Shown one piece after another: positions 13,301 to 21,856 of a stretch of 64,000 bases of DNA (position 1 is its first letter; the number at the start of each line of letters is the position of its first letter). The notes beneath the pieces are model-generated. The model made no database searches, had not been told where the DNA came from, and worked only from the letters and a program-made list of their open reading frames with translations. Location of the stretch: contig NZ_JUGU01000001.1 in the NCBI RefSeq assembly GCF_000799465.1, positions 248,001 to 312,000 on the forward strand. Direction: 5' to 3'. Position numbers and translations under genes: made by a program. The stretch comes from Psychroserpens sp. Hel_I_66 (GTDB taxonomy: Bacteria > Bacteroidota > Bacteroidia > Flavobacteriales > Flavobacteriaceae).

Positions 13301-16300
13301 ATAACAGTTGCCAACACAGGTAACGTTACCCTTGACGGTGTTACGATATTGGATACGCTGACGGACCTTGACGGAAACGTGCTGACCTTAACGACAGGTC
13401 CTACATTTGACAGTGCAGATGCAGGAAGTTTAGAAGGCACTTTACAGGTCGGTGAGACCGCGACATATTTGGCGACGTACGTGATCACACAGGATGACGT
13501 TGATGCAGGGGGCGTGAGCAATACGGTATTGGCATCAGGTGATAGTCCAGATGATACAACTGTAACAGATGACAGTGATGACCCCGACGATCCGGAGAAC
13601 ATTGACCCTGACGGTGATGGCGACCCGGACGATCCGACCGATACATTATTTGAAAAACCAAGCATCCTTGCAGAGAAGAGTGCATCGATCACCGACAACG
13701 GTGATGGCGTTCTTGGAGCAGGCGATACGGTGAACTACACGATCACCGTTGAGAACACTGGAGATGTGGTTCTGACTAATGTAGGTATCGTCGATACCTT
13801 GACGGACCTTGACGGTAACGTGCTTACCTTGACGACAGGTCCTACATTTGACAGTGCAGATGCAGGAAGTTTAGAAGGCACTTTACAGGTCGGTGAGACC
13901 GCGACATATTTGGCGACTTACGTGATCACACAGGACGACGTTGATGCTGGCGGTATCAGCAACACGGTACTTGCGGATGGCGACAGCCCTGATGGCACGA
14001 ATGTTACTGACGTAAGTGACGACCCTAACGATGATGACAACGTTGACCCTGACGGAGATGGCGATCCAGATGACCCAACGGATACGCTGATCCCAGAGGA
14101 CCCTAGCATCCTTGCTGAGAAGAGTGCATCGGTCACCGACAACGGTGATGGCGTTCTTGGAGCTGGCGATACGATCAACTATACAATAACAGTAGCGAAC
14201 AGCGGAAATGTCACTTTAGATGGGGTTACCATAACAGATACCTTAACTGACGCAGACGGAAACGTGCTGACCTTGACGACAGGTCCTACATTTGACAGTG
14301 CAGATGCAGGAAGTTCAGAAGGCACTTTACAGGTCGGTGAGACAGCGACCTACCTTGCAACGTACGTGATCACACAGGATGACGTAGATGCAGGAGGCGT
14401 GAGCAATACGATATTGGCATCGGGTGATAGTCCAGATGATACAACTGTAACAGATGACAGTGATGACCCTAACGATAATGATAACGTTGATCCAGATAAC
14501 GATGGCGATCCAGATGATCCGACCGATACGTTAATAGATGAAGACCCAAGGATCATAGCTGAGAAATCGGCAACGGTCACGGACAATGGAGATGGAACAC
14601 TTGGAGCAGGGGATACTATAAACTATGTGATAACAGTTGCCAACACAGGTAACGTTACCCTTGACGGTGTTACGATATTGGATACGCTGACGGACCTTGA
14701 CGGAAACGTGCTGACCTTAACGACAGGTCCTACATTTGACAGTGCAGATGCAGGAAGTTTAGAAGGCACTTTACAGGTCGGTGAGACCGCGACATATTTG
14801 GCGACGTACGTGATCACACAGGATGACGTTGATGCAGGGGGCGTGAGCAATACGGTATTGGCATCAGGTGACAGTCCAGATGATACAACTGTAACAGATG
14901 ACAGTGATGACCCCAACGATCCCGAGGACATTGACCCTGACGGTGATGGCGACCCGGACGATCCGACCGATACATTATTTGAAAAACCAAGCATCCTTGC
15001 AGAGAAGAGTGCATCAGTTACGGACAACGGTGATGGCGTTCTTGGAGCGGGCGATACGGTGAACTACACGATCACCGTTGAGAACACTGGAGATGTGGTT
15101 CTGACTAGTGTAGGTATCGTCGATACCTTGACGGACCTTGACGGTAACGTGCTTACCTTGACGACAGGTCCTACATTTGACAGTGCAGATGCAGGAAGTT
15201 TAGAAGGCACTTTACAGGTCGGTGAGACCGCTACATATTTGGCGACTTACGTGATCACACAGGACGACGTTGATGCTGGCGGTATCAGCAACACGGTACT
15301 TGCGGATGGCGACAGCCCTGATGGCACGAATGTTACTGACGTAAGTGACGACCCTAACGATGATGACAACGTTGACCCTGACGGAGATGGCGATCCAGAT
15401 GACCCAACGGATACGCTGATCGAAGAGGACCCAAGGATCATAGCAGAGAAGAGTGCATCGGTCACGGACAACGGTGATGGCGTTCTTGGAACGGGCGATA
15501 CGATCAACTATACAATAACAGTAGCGAACAGCGGAAATGTCACTTTAGATGGTGTTACCATAACAGATACCTTAACTGATGCAGACGGAAACGTGCTGAC
15601 CTTGACGACAGGTCCTACATTTGACAGTGCAGATGCAGGAAGTTCAGAAGGCACTTTACAGGTCGGTGAGACAGCGACCTACCTTGCAACGTACGTGATC
15701 ACACAGGATGACGTAGATGCAGGAGGCGTGAGCAATACGATATTGGCATCGGGTGATAGTCCAGATGATACAACTGTAACAGATGACAGTGATGACCCTA
15801 ACGATAATGATAACGTTGATCCAGATAACGATGGCGATCCAGATGATCCGACCGATACGTTAATAGATGAAGACCCAAGGATCATAGCTGAGAAATCGGC
15901 AACGGTCACGGACAATGGAGATGGAACACTTGGAGCAGGGGATACTATAAACTATGTGATAACAGTTGCCAACACAGGTAACGTTACCCTTGACGGTGTT
16001 ACGATATTGGATACGCTGACGGACCTTGACGGAAACGTGCTGACCTTAACGACAGGTCCTACATTTGACAGTGCAGATGCAGGAAGTTTAGAAGGCACTT
16101 TACAGGTCGGTGAGACCGCGACATATTTGGCGACGTACGTGATCACACAGGATGACGTTGATTCAGGGGGCGTGAGCAATACGGTATTGGCATCAGGTGA
16201 TAGTCCAGATGATACAACTGTAACAGATGACAGTGATGACCCCAACGATCCCGAGGACATTGACCCTGACGGTGATGGCGACCCGGACGATCCGACCGAT

Positions 16301-18274
16301 ACATTATTTGAAAGCCCTAGCATCCTTGCAGGGAAGAGTGCATCAGTTACGGACAACGGTGATGGCGTTCTTGGAGCGGGCGATACGGTGAACTACACGA
16401 TCACCGTTGAGAACACTGGAGATGTGGTTCTGACTAGTGTAGGTATCGTCGATACCTTGACGGACCTTGACGGTAACGTGCTTACCTTGACGACAGGTCC
16501 TACATTTGACAGTGCAGATGCAGGAAGTTTAGAAGGCACTTTACAGGTCGGTGAGACCGCTACATATTTGGCGACTTACGTGATCACACAGGACGACGTT
16601 GATGCTGGCGGTATCAGCAACACGGTACTTGCGGATGGCGACAGCCCTGATGGCACGAACGTTACTGACGTAAGTGACGACCCTAACGATGATGACAACG
16701 TTGACCCTGACGGAGATGGCGATCCAGATGACCCAACGGATACGCTGATCGAAGAGGACCCAAGGATCATAGCAGAGAAGAGTGCATCGGTCACGGACAA
16801 CGGTGATGGCGTTCTTGGAACGGGCGATACGATCAACTATACAATAACAGTAGCGAACAGCGGAAATGTCACTTTAGATGGTGTTACCATAACAGATACC
16901 TTAACTGACGCAGACGGAAACGTGCTGACCTTGACGACAGGTCCTACATTTGACAGTGCAGATGCAGGAAGTTCAGAAGGCACTTTACAGGTCGGTGAGA
17001 CAGCGACATATTTGGCGACGTACGTGATCACACAGGATGACGTAGATGCAGGAGGCGTGAGCAATACGGTATTGGCATCGGGTGATAGTCCAGATGATAC
17101 AACTGTAACAGATGACAGTGATGACCCCAACGATCCGGAGAACATTGACCCTGACGGTGATGGCGACCCAGACGATCCGACAGATACGTTTATAACTCCT
17201 ACTCCTTTATTGGATGTAGTTAAAGTTGCAGACATATTTGATAATGGCGATGGTGTGATAGGTGTAGGTGATATTATCACATATACTATTACTGTAAATA
17301 ACGCTGGAAACGTCATATTAAATAATATTACTATCATAGATACATTTACAGATGCTAATGGAATACCATTAACTCTAGATTCTGGGCCTACATATGTAAG
17401 TTCAGATGCTGGAAGTTTAGAAGGTAGCTTGTTAGTTGGAGAAACAGCAACGTATACAGCTTCATACACTATAACTCAAAGTGATGTGGATGCAGGAGGA
17501 GTAATTAATAGCGTTAATGCTAGTGGAACTGATCCAGATAATGGAGACGTGAGTGACACAAGTGATGATGGTGATGATACTGATGGTAATACGGAAGATG
17601 ATCCAACAGAAACTTTTACAGATTCTGGTTTTGAATTATCTGTTACTAAAGAAGTAGATATTAGTCAGCCATTAATAGGGGATTTTGTAACATTTACAAT
17701 TACGATTGCAAATGATGGCTTTGTAACAGCAAATGGTGTTGTCGTTGAAGATATACTTCCAAGTGGATATACATTCGATTCTTTTATAGCAACACAAGGA
17801 ACTTATTCCGAAGTAAATGGACTGTGGTCTGTTGGACAATTAAATCCTGGCCAAGCAGAAATACTAGAAATTACTGTTGAAGTTCTTGGCTTTGGAGATT
17901 ATTTGAATACTGCTAGCATAATTGAATTCACAGGAGGTGATGACGGAAATGAAGAGAACAATACTGATTCTGTTGATGTAGAACCAATATGTTTAACTAT
18001 TTATAATGAGTTCTCTCCAAATGGTGATGGTATTAACGACTTCTTTAATATTGATTGTATAGAAACGTTCCCTAATAATACATTAGAGATTTACAATAGA
18101 TGGGGAAATATAGTTTATGAAACTAAAGGTTATAGAAATGACTGGGAAGGAACTTCAAATGGAAGAGCTGTTCTAAATCAAGGCGATAAATTACCAGTTG
18201 GAACTTACTACTATGTAATTGATTTAAAAGACGGATCAGAGCCACGAGTAGGATGGTTATATCTAAACAGATAA
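7367..18274 (+). CDS. Giant type IX-secreted adhesin with DUF11-type repeats and type B C-terminal sorting domain
   Basis: This 3635-residue surface protein begins with a signal peptide ending at NGNSQ (about residue 33). Residues 40-1650 are a mosaic: an N-terminal carbohydrate-binding-like domain, several Asp-rich calcium-binding TSP3-type repeats (for example DLDDDNDGIDD near 225), and a duplicated Ig-like module starting near residues 550 and 1130 with the shared motif QWQENGID. Residues 1655-3275 are eleven near-identical DUF11/DUF7507-type modules (DNGDG..GAGDT.NYTITV...), then one diverged copy, one ordinary DUF11 domain (about 3421-3545), and a gliding-motility-associated type B sorting domain from about 3546 (EFSPNGDGINDFF, EIYNRWGNIVYE, PVGTYYYVIDL). 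The family is secreted by the type IX system and displayed on the outer membrane, where such proteins serve in adhesion or gliding. The following PorP/SprF gene, typical of type B substrates, fits. The ligand is unknown. Confidence 0.93.
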   Translation: MKIFTRFSFTNVSLITRALLLVIIIFSWNGNSQNILTNPGLDVAIATCDGSDAQRDQQPDGWIKTNTPDRSTDFQRAWDSFEAPSTPSPSGGCYFGFRALAGNPEGIGQNVNLVAGETYRFSFEYLIQTRQDGSTTPCTPELQIRINGTPVAIIPPPASENIWVTTTATFIAPTTGSSLFEFFSGGSCARTWNFVDDLDLRMIDPCTDGAIAGTVTANDPDADGINNTCDLDDDNDGIDDINECNEIVISNSFLADAISNGTATVVEGGASGTPVVNDAGPGNNELGLRYIDQDLGITYYQIGFGSADFSGLDGRTVYMRLQIDDNTAGNSWFSNIVPGANDFRLVGNGGDQIEAQVNADPFLDTQTFGTFEIEFTINQANFSGTSAQYNAILANLEFIQIRGEFWGGPQGIVESELIAYLTEVIPDCDTDGDGIFDIYDIDSDNDGCNDTIEAGHLDVDDNGQVDGTGVEPNTGRVTGAATAYTGTNIDVTTATQITVDATALMDQTVVEGTSTTFTITSATAVNTTTFAAGVPNYNIPPATDDSGDIGYQWQENGIDLTDSGVYSGSNTNTLTISNVTGLDGNVYNLIITHLNNACANIQNSATLNVVVLPTISAENDDFSTTPINPDGGNTASVFANNGNGTDLADGLEANDANISDNISIADNGGLVGVTINNDGTINVPSGATAGTYDVQYTICLEADSSICDTATAIVVVGLCSDFPTNDCDGDGVINSADVCEGFDDALDADLDGVPDGCDSDDDNDGISDITEGYGFYTDGIVGGICTGLAYNFNGGTYVPTTGSGAGTLNAEYRFSTVAAGLDAILRISQISPGVNIVSIDQNLGDDDALQPNLTYDPTATGELTVQFEIRFVDAGTTNSATVDRVGGFIQDIDGDNTLKEFYRVQDIVGYSVGNPSLIDVTNLGAGVIRFEADGSGNAPIDPIDTSNPYRIFFQKRDVNLFRFTIGADKISTNLRDRFYSIRFDECRINLYNDPSHIFFNAIDTDDDGTPDYVDQDSDNDGCVDANEAFTSADIDSNDDGSFGGVIDPYNPGDPTNATGVNENGIVNAAPYGQPDPAYITAVDITIDTVPIDETVIEGNSIMFTVDVTALQASSFNSGIPNYDINANAGLVYQWQENGIDISEGGNYIGTTTQELTIVDVTGLDGNIYNVIVSHFNNICINEQNSATLTVDASLTIDALDDDFSSTPFNPVTGGTTGSVFDDNGNGTDLADGLPATDANISNNISIADNDGLTDVTISPNGTINVPSGSLPGTYNIQYTICLEANPTICDTATAIIIINACADYPTNDCDGDGIVNSADTCDGFNDNADADGDLIPDGCDDDDDNDGLLDIDEQGVTTNGQPACGSETSFDFSSLATEEVGDGNIATLLEGEVFRFADVQTGVDALVTLVDFVNAEVDVLDDNTENTEYFKPGTRFTSLNPNQEGYVEFNIQFVVSGTTTLAPEAAEVFVNLNDIDGTPDLRERDRVQTPISYTVSNPTDVNVENEPNFLLVTSGNVDFPGTSNVNDNLNVSTRYVNFNNYTMRLGVKATNAINDVVRYHSIEFACVDNFTNPITTDPDTDDDGIPDYLDTDSDDDGCPDALEGDGGLTFSDLDTDDSLGDNVDANGVPQDGAMNSLQQNDVSSTDPTVNPCENPSILAEKSVSVTDNGDGVLGAGDTVNYTITVENTGDVVLTNVGIVDTLTDLDGNVLTLTTGPTFDSADAGSLEGTLQVGETATYLATYVITQDDVDAGGISNTVLADGDSPDGTNVTDVSDDPNDDDNVDPDGDGDPDDPTDTLIPEDPSILAEKSASVTDNGDGVLGAGDTINYTITVANSGNVTLDGVTITDTLTDADGNVLTLTTGPTFDSADAGSSEGTLQVGETATYLATYVITQDDVDAGGVSNTILASGDSPDDTTVTDDSDDPNDNDNVDPDNDGDPDDPTDTLIDEDPRIIAEKSATVTDNGDGTLGAGDTINYVITVANTGNVTLDGVTILDTLTDLDGNVLTLTTGPTFDSADAGSLEGTLQVGETATYLATYVITQDDVDAGGVSNTVLASGDSPDDTTVTDDSDDPDDPENIDPDGDGDPDDPTDTLFEKPSILAEKSASITDNGDGVLGAGDTVNYTITVENTGDVVLTNVGIVDTLTDLDGNVLTLTTGPTFDSADAGSLEGTLQVGETATYLATYVITQDDVDAGGISNTVLADGDSPDGTNVTDVSDDPNDDDNVDPDGDGDPDDPTDTLIPEDPSILAEKSASVTDNGDGVLGAGDTINYTITVANSGNVTLDGVTITDTLTDADGNVLTLTTGPTFDSADAGSSEGTLQVGETATYLATYVITQDDVDAGGVSNTILASGDSPDDTTVTDDSDDPNDNDNVDPDNDGDPDDPTDTLIDEDPRIIAEKSATVTDNGDGTLGAGDTINYVITVANTGNVTLDGVTILDTLTDLDGNVLTLTTGPTFDSADAGSLEGTLQVGETATYLATYVITQDDVDAGGVSNTVLASGDSPDDTTVTDDSDDPNDPEDIDPDGDGDPDDPTDTLFEKPSILAEKSASVTDNGDGVLGAGDTVNYTITVENTGDVVLTSVGIVDTLTDLDGNVLTLTTGPTFDSADAGSLEGTLQVGETATYLATYVITQDDVDAGGISNTVLADGDSPDGTNVTDVSDDPNDDDNVDPDGDGDPDDPTDTLIEEDPRIIAEKSASVTDNGDGVLGTGDTINYTITVANSGNVTLDGVTITDTLTDADGNVLTLTTGPTFDSADAGSSEGTLQVGETATYLATYVITQDDVDAGGVSNTILASGDSPDDTTVTDDSDDPNDNDNVDPDNDGDPDDPTDTLIDEDPRIIAEKSATVTDNGDGTLGAGDTINYVITVANTGNVTLDGVTILDTLTDLDGNVLTLTTGPTFDSADAGSLEGTLQVGETATYLATYVITQDDVDSGGVSNTVLASGDSPDDTTVTDDSDDPNDPEDIDPDGDGDPDDPTDTLFESPSILAGKSASVTDNGDGVLGAGDTVNYTITVENTGDVVLTSVGIVDTLTDLDGNVLTLTTGPTFDSADAGSLEGTLQVGETATYLATYVITQDDVDAGGISNTVLADGDSPDGTNVTDVSDDPNDDDNVDPDGDGDPDDPTDTLIEEDPRIIAEKSASVTDNGDGVLGTGDTINYTITVANSGNVTLDGVTITDTLTDADGNVLTLTTGPTFDSADAGSSEGTLQVGETATYLATYVITQDDVDAGGVSNTVLASGDSPDDTTVTDDSDDPNDPENIDPDGDGDPDDPTDTFITPTPLLDVVKVADIFDNGDGVIGVGDIITYTITVNNAGNVILNNITIIDTFTDANGIPLTLDSGPTYVSSDAGSLEGSLLVGETATYTASYTITQSDVDAGGVINSVNASGTDPDNGDVSDTSDDGDDTDGNTEDDPTETFTDSGFELSVTKEVDISQPLIGDFVTFTITIANDGFVTANGVVVEDILPSGYTFDSFIATQGTYSEVNGLWSVGQLNPGQAEILEITVEVLGFGDYLNTASIIEFTGGDDGNEENNTDSVDVEPICLTIYNEFSPNGDGINDFFNIDCIETFPNNTLEIYNRWGNIVYETKGYRNDWEGTSNGRAVLNQGDKLPVGTYYYVIDLKDGSEPRVGWLYLNR
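12325..17190 (+). repeat. High-GC tandem repeat block in the adhesin gene, 1329-bp period
   Basis: Eleven modules of about 145-149 codons follow each other in the order A-B-C, A-B-C, A-B-C, A-B. The three-module period is 1329 bases: identical landmarks recur at 12589, 13918, 15247 and 16576. Units 1 and 2 are almost identical over hundreds of bases, and units 3 and 4 share their own variants (a Ser for Asn codon in A, DPRIIAEKS with an ACGGGCGAT variant in B). The last B module ends like a C module, so it is a recombinant. Codon use differs sharply from the flanks: one 60-base line in the block (12361-12420) has 34 G+C, while flanking lines are mostly A+T. Confidence 0.93.
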
Positions 18275-18305
18275 TTAATAAGGCAAGATTAAAAACAATA
18301 TTAAA

Positions 18306-19238
18306 ATGATACAGAAATCATCATTATTTAAAGGATTAATACTATTAGTGTTTAGTGCGCTAATGATTAATACTAGTTTTGCACAGCAGGACCCTCAATA
18401 TACTCAGTATATGTATAATACAATGAGTATCAACCCAGCTTATGCAGGGCAGAGAGAGGTATTAAGTGTGACAGGATTACATCGTACGCAATGGGTTGGG
18501 ATTGATGGAGCTCCACAAACCCAAACATTAGGTATTCATTCACCACTTAGAGATAATAGATTAGGCTTAGGTTTATCTATTGTTAATGATGCTTTGGGGC
18601 CTGTAAATGAATATTATATAGATGCTAATTTCTCTTATACGATCCAAGTAAGTGATAATAATACAAAATTATCTTTTGGTGCAAAAGGAGGTTTTCATGG
18701 CTTGACTTCAGATTGGAGTGAAGGTGTAATTCAGCAATTAGGAGACCCAACATTTGAAGACAATTTAAGCGTTTTCTCACCAACAATTGGCGCTGGTTTA
18801 TATTTACATAATAGAAAATGGTACGTAGGATTGTCGGTACCAAATTTTTTAAGGACAGAACATTTTGATGATAGTCAAGTATCTATTGCTAAAGAGCGAA
18901 TGAGCTATTATTTAATTGCAGGTTATGTATTTAATTTGGGAGAAAAAACCAAATTAAAACCAGCAGCTTTAGTGAAAGCAGTTTCAGGTGCACCAATAAT
19001 TGCAGATGTTTCTGCTAACTTTTTGTTCAATGACAAATTGACCTTAGGTGTTGCCTACAGGTGGGATGATTCAGTTAGTGGTTTGGCAGGAATTCAAGTT
19101 ACAGACGGACTTTTTATAGGGTACTCTTATGATGCCACAACAACCAACCTGAATAACTATAATAGTGGTTCACATGAAATCATGTTACGTTTTGAATTAC
19201 AGAAAATAGGTAGAATATTATCACCAAGATTCTTCTAA
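18306..19238 (+). CDS. PorP/SprF family type IX secretion outer-membrane protein
   Basis: This 310-residue protein has a signal peptide (cleavage after about residue 26) followed by the family signature DPQYTQYMYNTMSINPAYAG, and then a beta-barrel-like alternation to the C-terminus. PorP/SprF proteins are outer-membrane components that are dedicated to attaching or secreting the type B adhesin encoded beside them, as known for SprF and SprB in gliding flavobacteria. It begins 31 bases after the adhesin stop and 10 bases before the OmpA gene, so the three form an operon. There are many paralogues in flavobacterial genomes; this one is presumably specific for the adhesin upstream. Confidence 0.92.
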   Translation: MIQKSSLFKGLILLVFSALMINTSFAQQDPQYTQYMYNTMSINPAYAGQREVLSVTGLHRTQWVGIDGAPQTQTLGIHSPLRDNRLGLGLSIVNDALGPVNEYYIDANFSYTIQVSDNNTKLSFGAKGGFHGLTSDWSEGVIQQLGDPTFEDNLSVFSPTIGAGLYLHNRKWYVGLSVPNFLRTEHFDDSQVSIAKERMSYYLIAGYVFNLGEKTKLKPAALVKAVSGAPIIADVSANFLFNDKLTLGVAYRWDDSVSGLAGIQVTDGLFIGYSYDATTTNLNNYNSGSHEIMLRFELQKIGRILSPRFF

Positions 19239-19248
19239 AAAAAAGATT

Positions 19249-21228
19249 ATGAAAACACATAAAATTATATGTACTCTAGCTTTAACTCTTGTATTTTCTA
19301 TGGGATATTCCCAAAAGGGAAAAGTAAGGGAAGCCAATGAAGCTTACGACAATTTAGCCTATTTAAAGACGAGTGAAATCCTTTTGGAAGTTGCAGAAAA
19401 TGGCTACAAAACCGTTAACCTTTTGCAAAAGCTTGCAAACTCCTTCTATTTTAACAATAAAATGGAAGAGGCTGCAAAATGGTATGGTGAGCTTATGGCT
19501 ATGAATGAAAATGAAGATCTTGACCCAGAATACTATTTTAGATATGGTCAAGCCTTAAAATCTATTGAGAATTATTCTGAATCTGATAAATGGATGAAAA
19601 AATTCGCTGAGTCAGATCGAAGTGATTTAAGAGGTAGAGCATTTTTATCAACTGTAGATTACCTATCTATGATTGAAGAGGCAAGCAGGGATTTCGAAGT
19701 TAAAAATTTAGAGATCAATACAGATGTTTCAGATTTTGGGGCAACGCAATACAAAAACCAGCTTATATTCGCTTCTACTCGAGGAGGAGGTAAAGAATAC
19801 AAGTGGAACGAGCAACCATATCTTGATTTATATTCCGCAGATAAACAAGAAAATAATTCCTACGGAAATGCAAAACAACTAGATAGCGAAATCAATACAA
19901 AATTTCATGAGTCTACTGTAGCATTTACTCCAGATGACCAAGTCATGTATTTCACACGAAATAATTATTTCAATAAAAAATACAAGAAAGATGAAGAAGG
20001 TACAAACCGTTTGAAAATTTTTAAAGCAACTTTAAATGATGATGGAGAATGGGATGATATAGAATCTGTACATTTCAATGATGATGCTTACAGTGTTGCA
20101 CATCCTACCATTAATGTAAAGGGGACTAAATTATACTTTGCATCAGATATGGAAGGTACATTAGGGATGTCTGATATATTTATGGTAGATATCAACGCAG
20201 ATGGTACTCTAGGTGACCCAATAAATTTGGGTCCTTCTGTAAATACTGAAGGTCAAGAAACATTTCCTTTTGTAAACTCAGATGGCGATTTATATTTTTC
20301 CTCAAATGGCTTTAATGGCTTAGGTGGATTGGACGTATTTGTGATTAGAGATTTTGAAAACAAGCAAGAACTAAGTCAGCCAATGGCATTAGAAAACGTG
20401 GGAAGGCCAATTAACAGTCCTATGGATGATTTTGCATACTATGAGAATCTAGGTACAAAAGAAGGCTTCTTCACATCCAATAGAGATGGAGGAAAAGGAG
20501 ACGATGACATATATAGTTTCATGATTCCAGAATGTGAGCAAATCGTAGAAGGTATTGTAAAAGATCAAGAAACAGAAGAGATAATAGTTGGCGCAAAAGT
20601 CACTTTATTAGATAAAGATGGTAATCAATTAGAACAACAAATTGTTGGAGCAGATGGTGCTTACAAATTTGAGAATCTTGAATGTGAAAAGGAATACTTA
20701 ATTAGAATAGAAGCAGATCAATATGCTACAATAGAAGAACGTTTCACAACGCCTAAAAAACCACAAAAGCTTGAGATTAAATCTAATCTTCAAAGAGATG
20801 AAGTTGAGTTGGAGCCATGTGCCGATTTAGCTAAAATATTAGATATTCCAATTATATATTTTGACTTTGATAAATCCAATATTAGATATGATGCTGAAGT
20901 AGAACTACAAAAAGTATTAGCAGTATTAAACAAATATCCTACCATGACTATCGATATTCGCAGTCATACAGATTGTAGGGGAACAGCGTCTTACAACGAA
21001 AAACTATCTGAGCGTAGAGCGAAATCAACACGTCAATATTTAGTAGATAAAGGTGTCGATGCAGATCGTTTAACCGCAAAAGGTTATGGAGAATCCAGAT
21101 TGGTAAATGATTGTGGATGTGAAACAACAGATGATACTAATTGCAGTGAAGAAGAGCATCAATTAAACAGACGTAGTGAATTTATAGTAACAAGTATCAA
21201 CGGGAAAAAATGCCCAGAGAAAAATTAA
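19249..21228 (+). CDS. OmpA-family protein with TPR, PD40 propeller and CarboxypepD-like domain
   Basis: The 659-residue protein has a signal peptide (to about residue 21), TPR-like helices (about 30-135), WD40-like PD40 beta-propeller strands (about 160-425, with repeated LYFASD/LYFSSNG motifs), a carboxypeptidase-regulatory-like fold (about 435-510) and a C-terminal OmpA peptidoglycan-binding domain (about 540-655, with IIYFDFDKSNIR and RSHTDCRG...NEKLSERRA). This architecture resembles PorE-like proteins that link the type IX machinery to peptidoglycan. Its position as third gene of the adhesin-PorP operon suggests it anchors that adhesin complex in the periplasm. It is followed by a terminator. 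Confidence 0.9.
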   Translation: MKTHKIICTLALTLVFSMGYSQKGKVREANEAYDNLAYLKTSEILLEVAENGYKTVNLLQKLANSFYFNNKMEEAAKWYGELMAMNENEDLDPEYYFRYGQALKSIENYSESDKWMKKFAESDRSDLRGRAFLSTVDYLSMIEEASRDFEVKNLEINTDVSDFGATQYKNQLIFASTRGGGKEYKWNEQPYLDLYSADKQENNSYGNAKQLDSEINTKFHESTVAFTPDDQVMYFTRNNYFNKKYKKDEEGTNRLKIFKATLNDDGEWDDIESVHFNDDAYSVAHPTINVKGTKLYFASDMEGTLGMSDIFMVDINADGTLGDPINLGPSVNTEGQETFPFVNSDGDLYFSSNGFNGLGGLDVFVIRDFENKQELSQPMALENVGRPINSPMDDFAYYENLGTKEGFFTSNRDGGKGDDDIYSFMIPECEQIVEGIVKDQETEEIIVGAKVTLLDKDGNQLEQQIVGADGAYKFENLECEKEYLIRIEADQYATIEERFTTPKKPQKLEIKSNLQRDEVELEPCADLAKILDIPIIYFDFDKSNIRYDAEVELQKVLAVLNKYPTMTIDIRSHTDCRGTASYNEKLSERRAKSTRQYLVDKGVDADRLTAKGYGESRLVNDCGCETTDDTNCSEEEHQLNRRSEFIVTSINGKKCPEKN

Positions 21229-21256
21229 TCACTAAGTATAAATATTAAAATTTGTT

Positions 21257-21289
21257 AAAAGCTGTCTTTTTTTAAGGCAGCTTTTTTAT
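21257..21289 (+). terminator. Intrinsic terminator of the adhesin operon
   Basis: AAAAGCTG and CAGCTTTTTT form the outer stem around a T-rich and AAGG-containing loop, 29 bases after the OmpA gene. Confidence 0.7.
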
Positions 21290-21331
21290 TTGTGGTGCTA
21301 TTGTGAAATTTAGTTGTTATTTTTGTTAGCT

Positions 21332-21856
21332 ATGACAGAAGAACGCGTAATTTTAGTTAACGAAAACGATGAGCAAGTTGGTACAATGCCAAAAATGGAA
21401 GCTCATGAAAAGGCCTTGTTACATCGTGCATTTTCAGTATTTGTATTTAATGACAAAAATGAGTTAATGCTACAACAACGAGCTAAGCATAAATACCATT
21501 CTCCGTTACTGTGGACAAACACATGCTGCAGTCACCAAAGAGTTGGTGAAAGTAATATAGAGGCAGGAAAACGTCGTTTAATGGAAGAAATGGGTTTTGT
21601 AACAGACTTAAAAGAAACAATTTCTTTCATCTACAAAGCACCTTTTGATAATGGCCTCACAGAGCATGAATACGACCACATTATGGTTGGTCATTACAAC
21701 AATGAGCCAAATATCAATCCCAGCGAAGTAGAGTCATGGAAATGGATGCCTTTAGAAAACGTAAAAATGGATATTGAATCACATCCAGAATTGTACACAG
21801 CATGGTTTAAGATCATTTTCGATAAGTTTTACGAACATATAAACATCACAAAGTAA
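21332..21856 (+). CDS. idi: Isopentenyl-diphosphate delta-isomerase, type 1
   Basis: This 174-residue Nudix enzyme interconverts isopentenyl and dimethylallyl diphosphate. The signature cysteine segment TNTCCSHQRVGES and the Nudix-like box RRLMEEMGF are present, as is the EHEYDHIMVG segment with metal-binding Glu residues. I set the start at MTEERV (21332) because upstream codons are not conserved in type. A -7-like TATTTTTG at 21318-21325 ends only six bases before the ATG, so the message could have an extremely short leader. The stop codon overlaps the start of the next gene by one base (TAATG), indicating translational coupling. Confidence 0.95.
   Translation: MTEERVILVNENDEQVGTMPKMEAHEKALLHRAFSVFVFNDKNELMLQQRAKHKYHSPLLWTNTCCSHQRVGESNIEAGKRRLMEEMGFVTDLKETISFIYKAPFDNGLTEHEYDHIMVGHYNNEPNINPSEVESWKWMPLENVKMDIESHPELYTAWFKIIFDKFYEHINITK

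Noticed and set aside
12325..17190. CRISPR-like array
   Set aside because: The repeats are hundreds of bases long and coding in one frame; they have no short unique spacers.
9439..17469. Many minus-strand ORFs of 78-210 codons across the adhesin gene
   Set aside because: They are antisense shadows of the repetitive adhesin frame; they recur with the 1329-bp period and have biased, Ser/Val-rich composition with no domains.
21318..21332. Leaderless idi message
   Set aside because: The TATTTTTG box lies six bases before the ATG, but no -33 box stands at the right distance, so the promoter is not supported.
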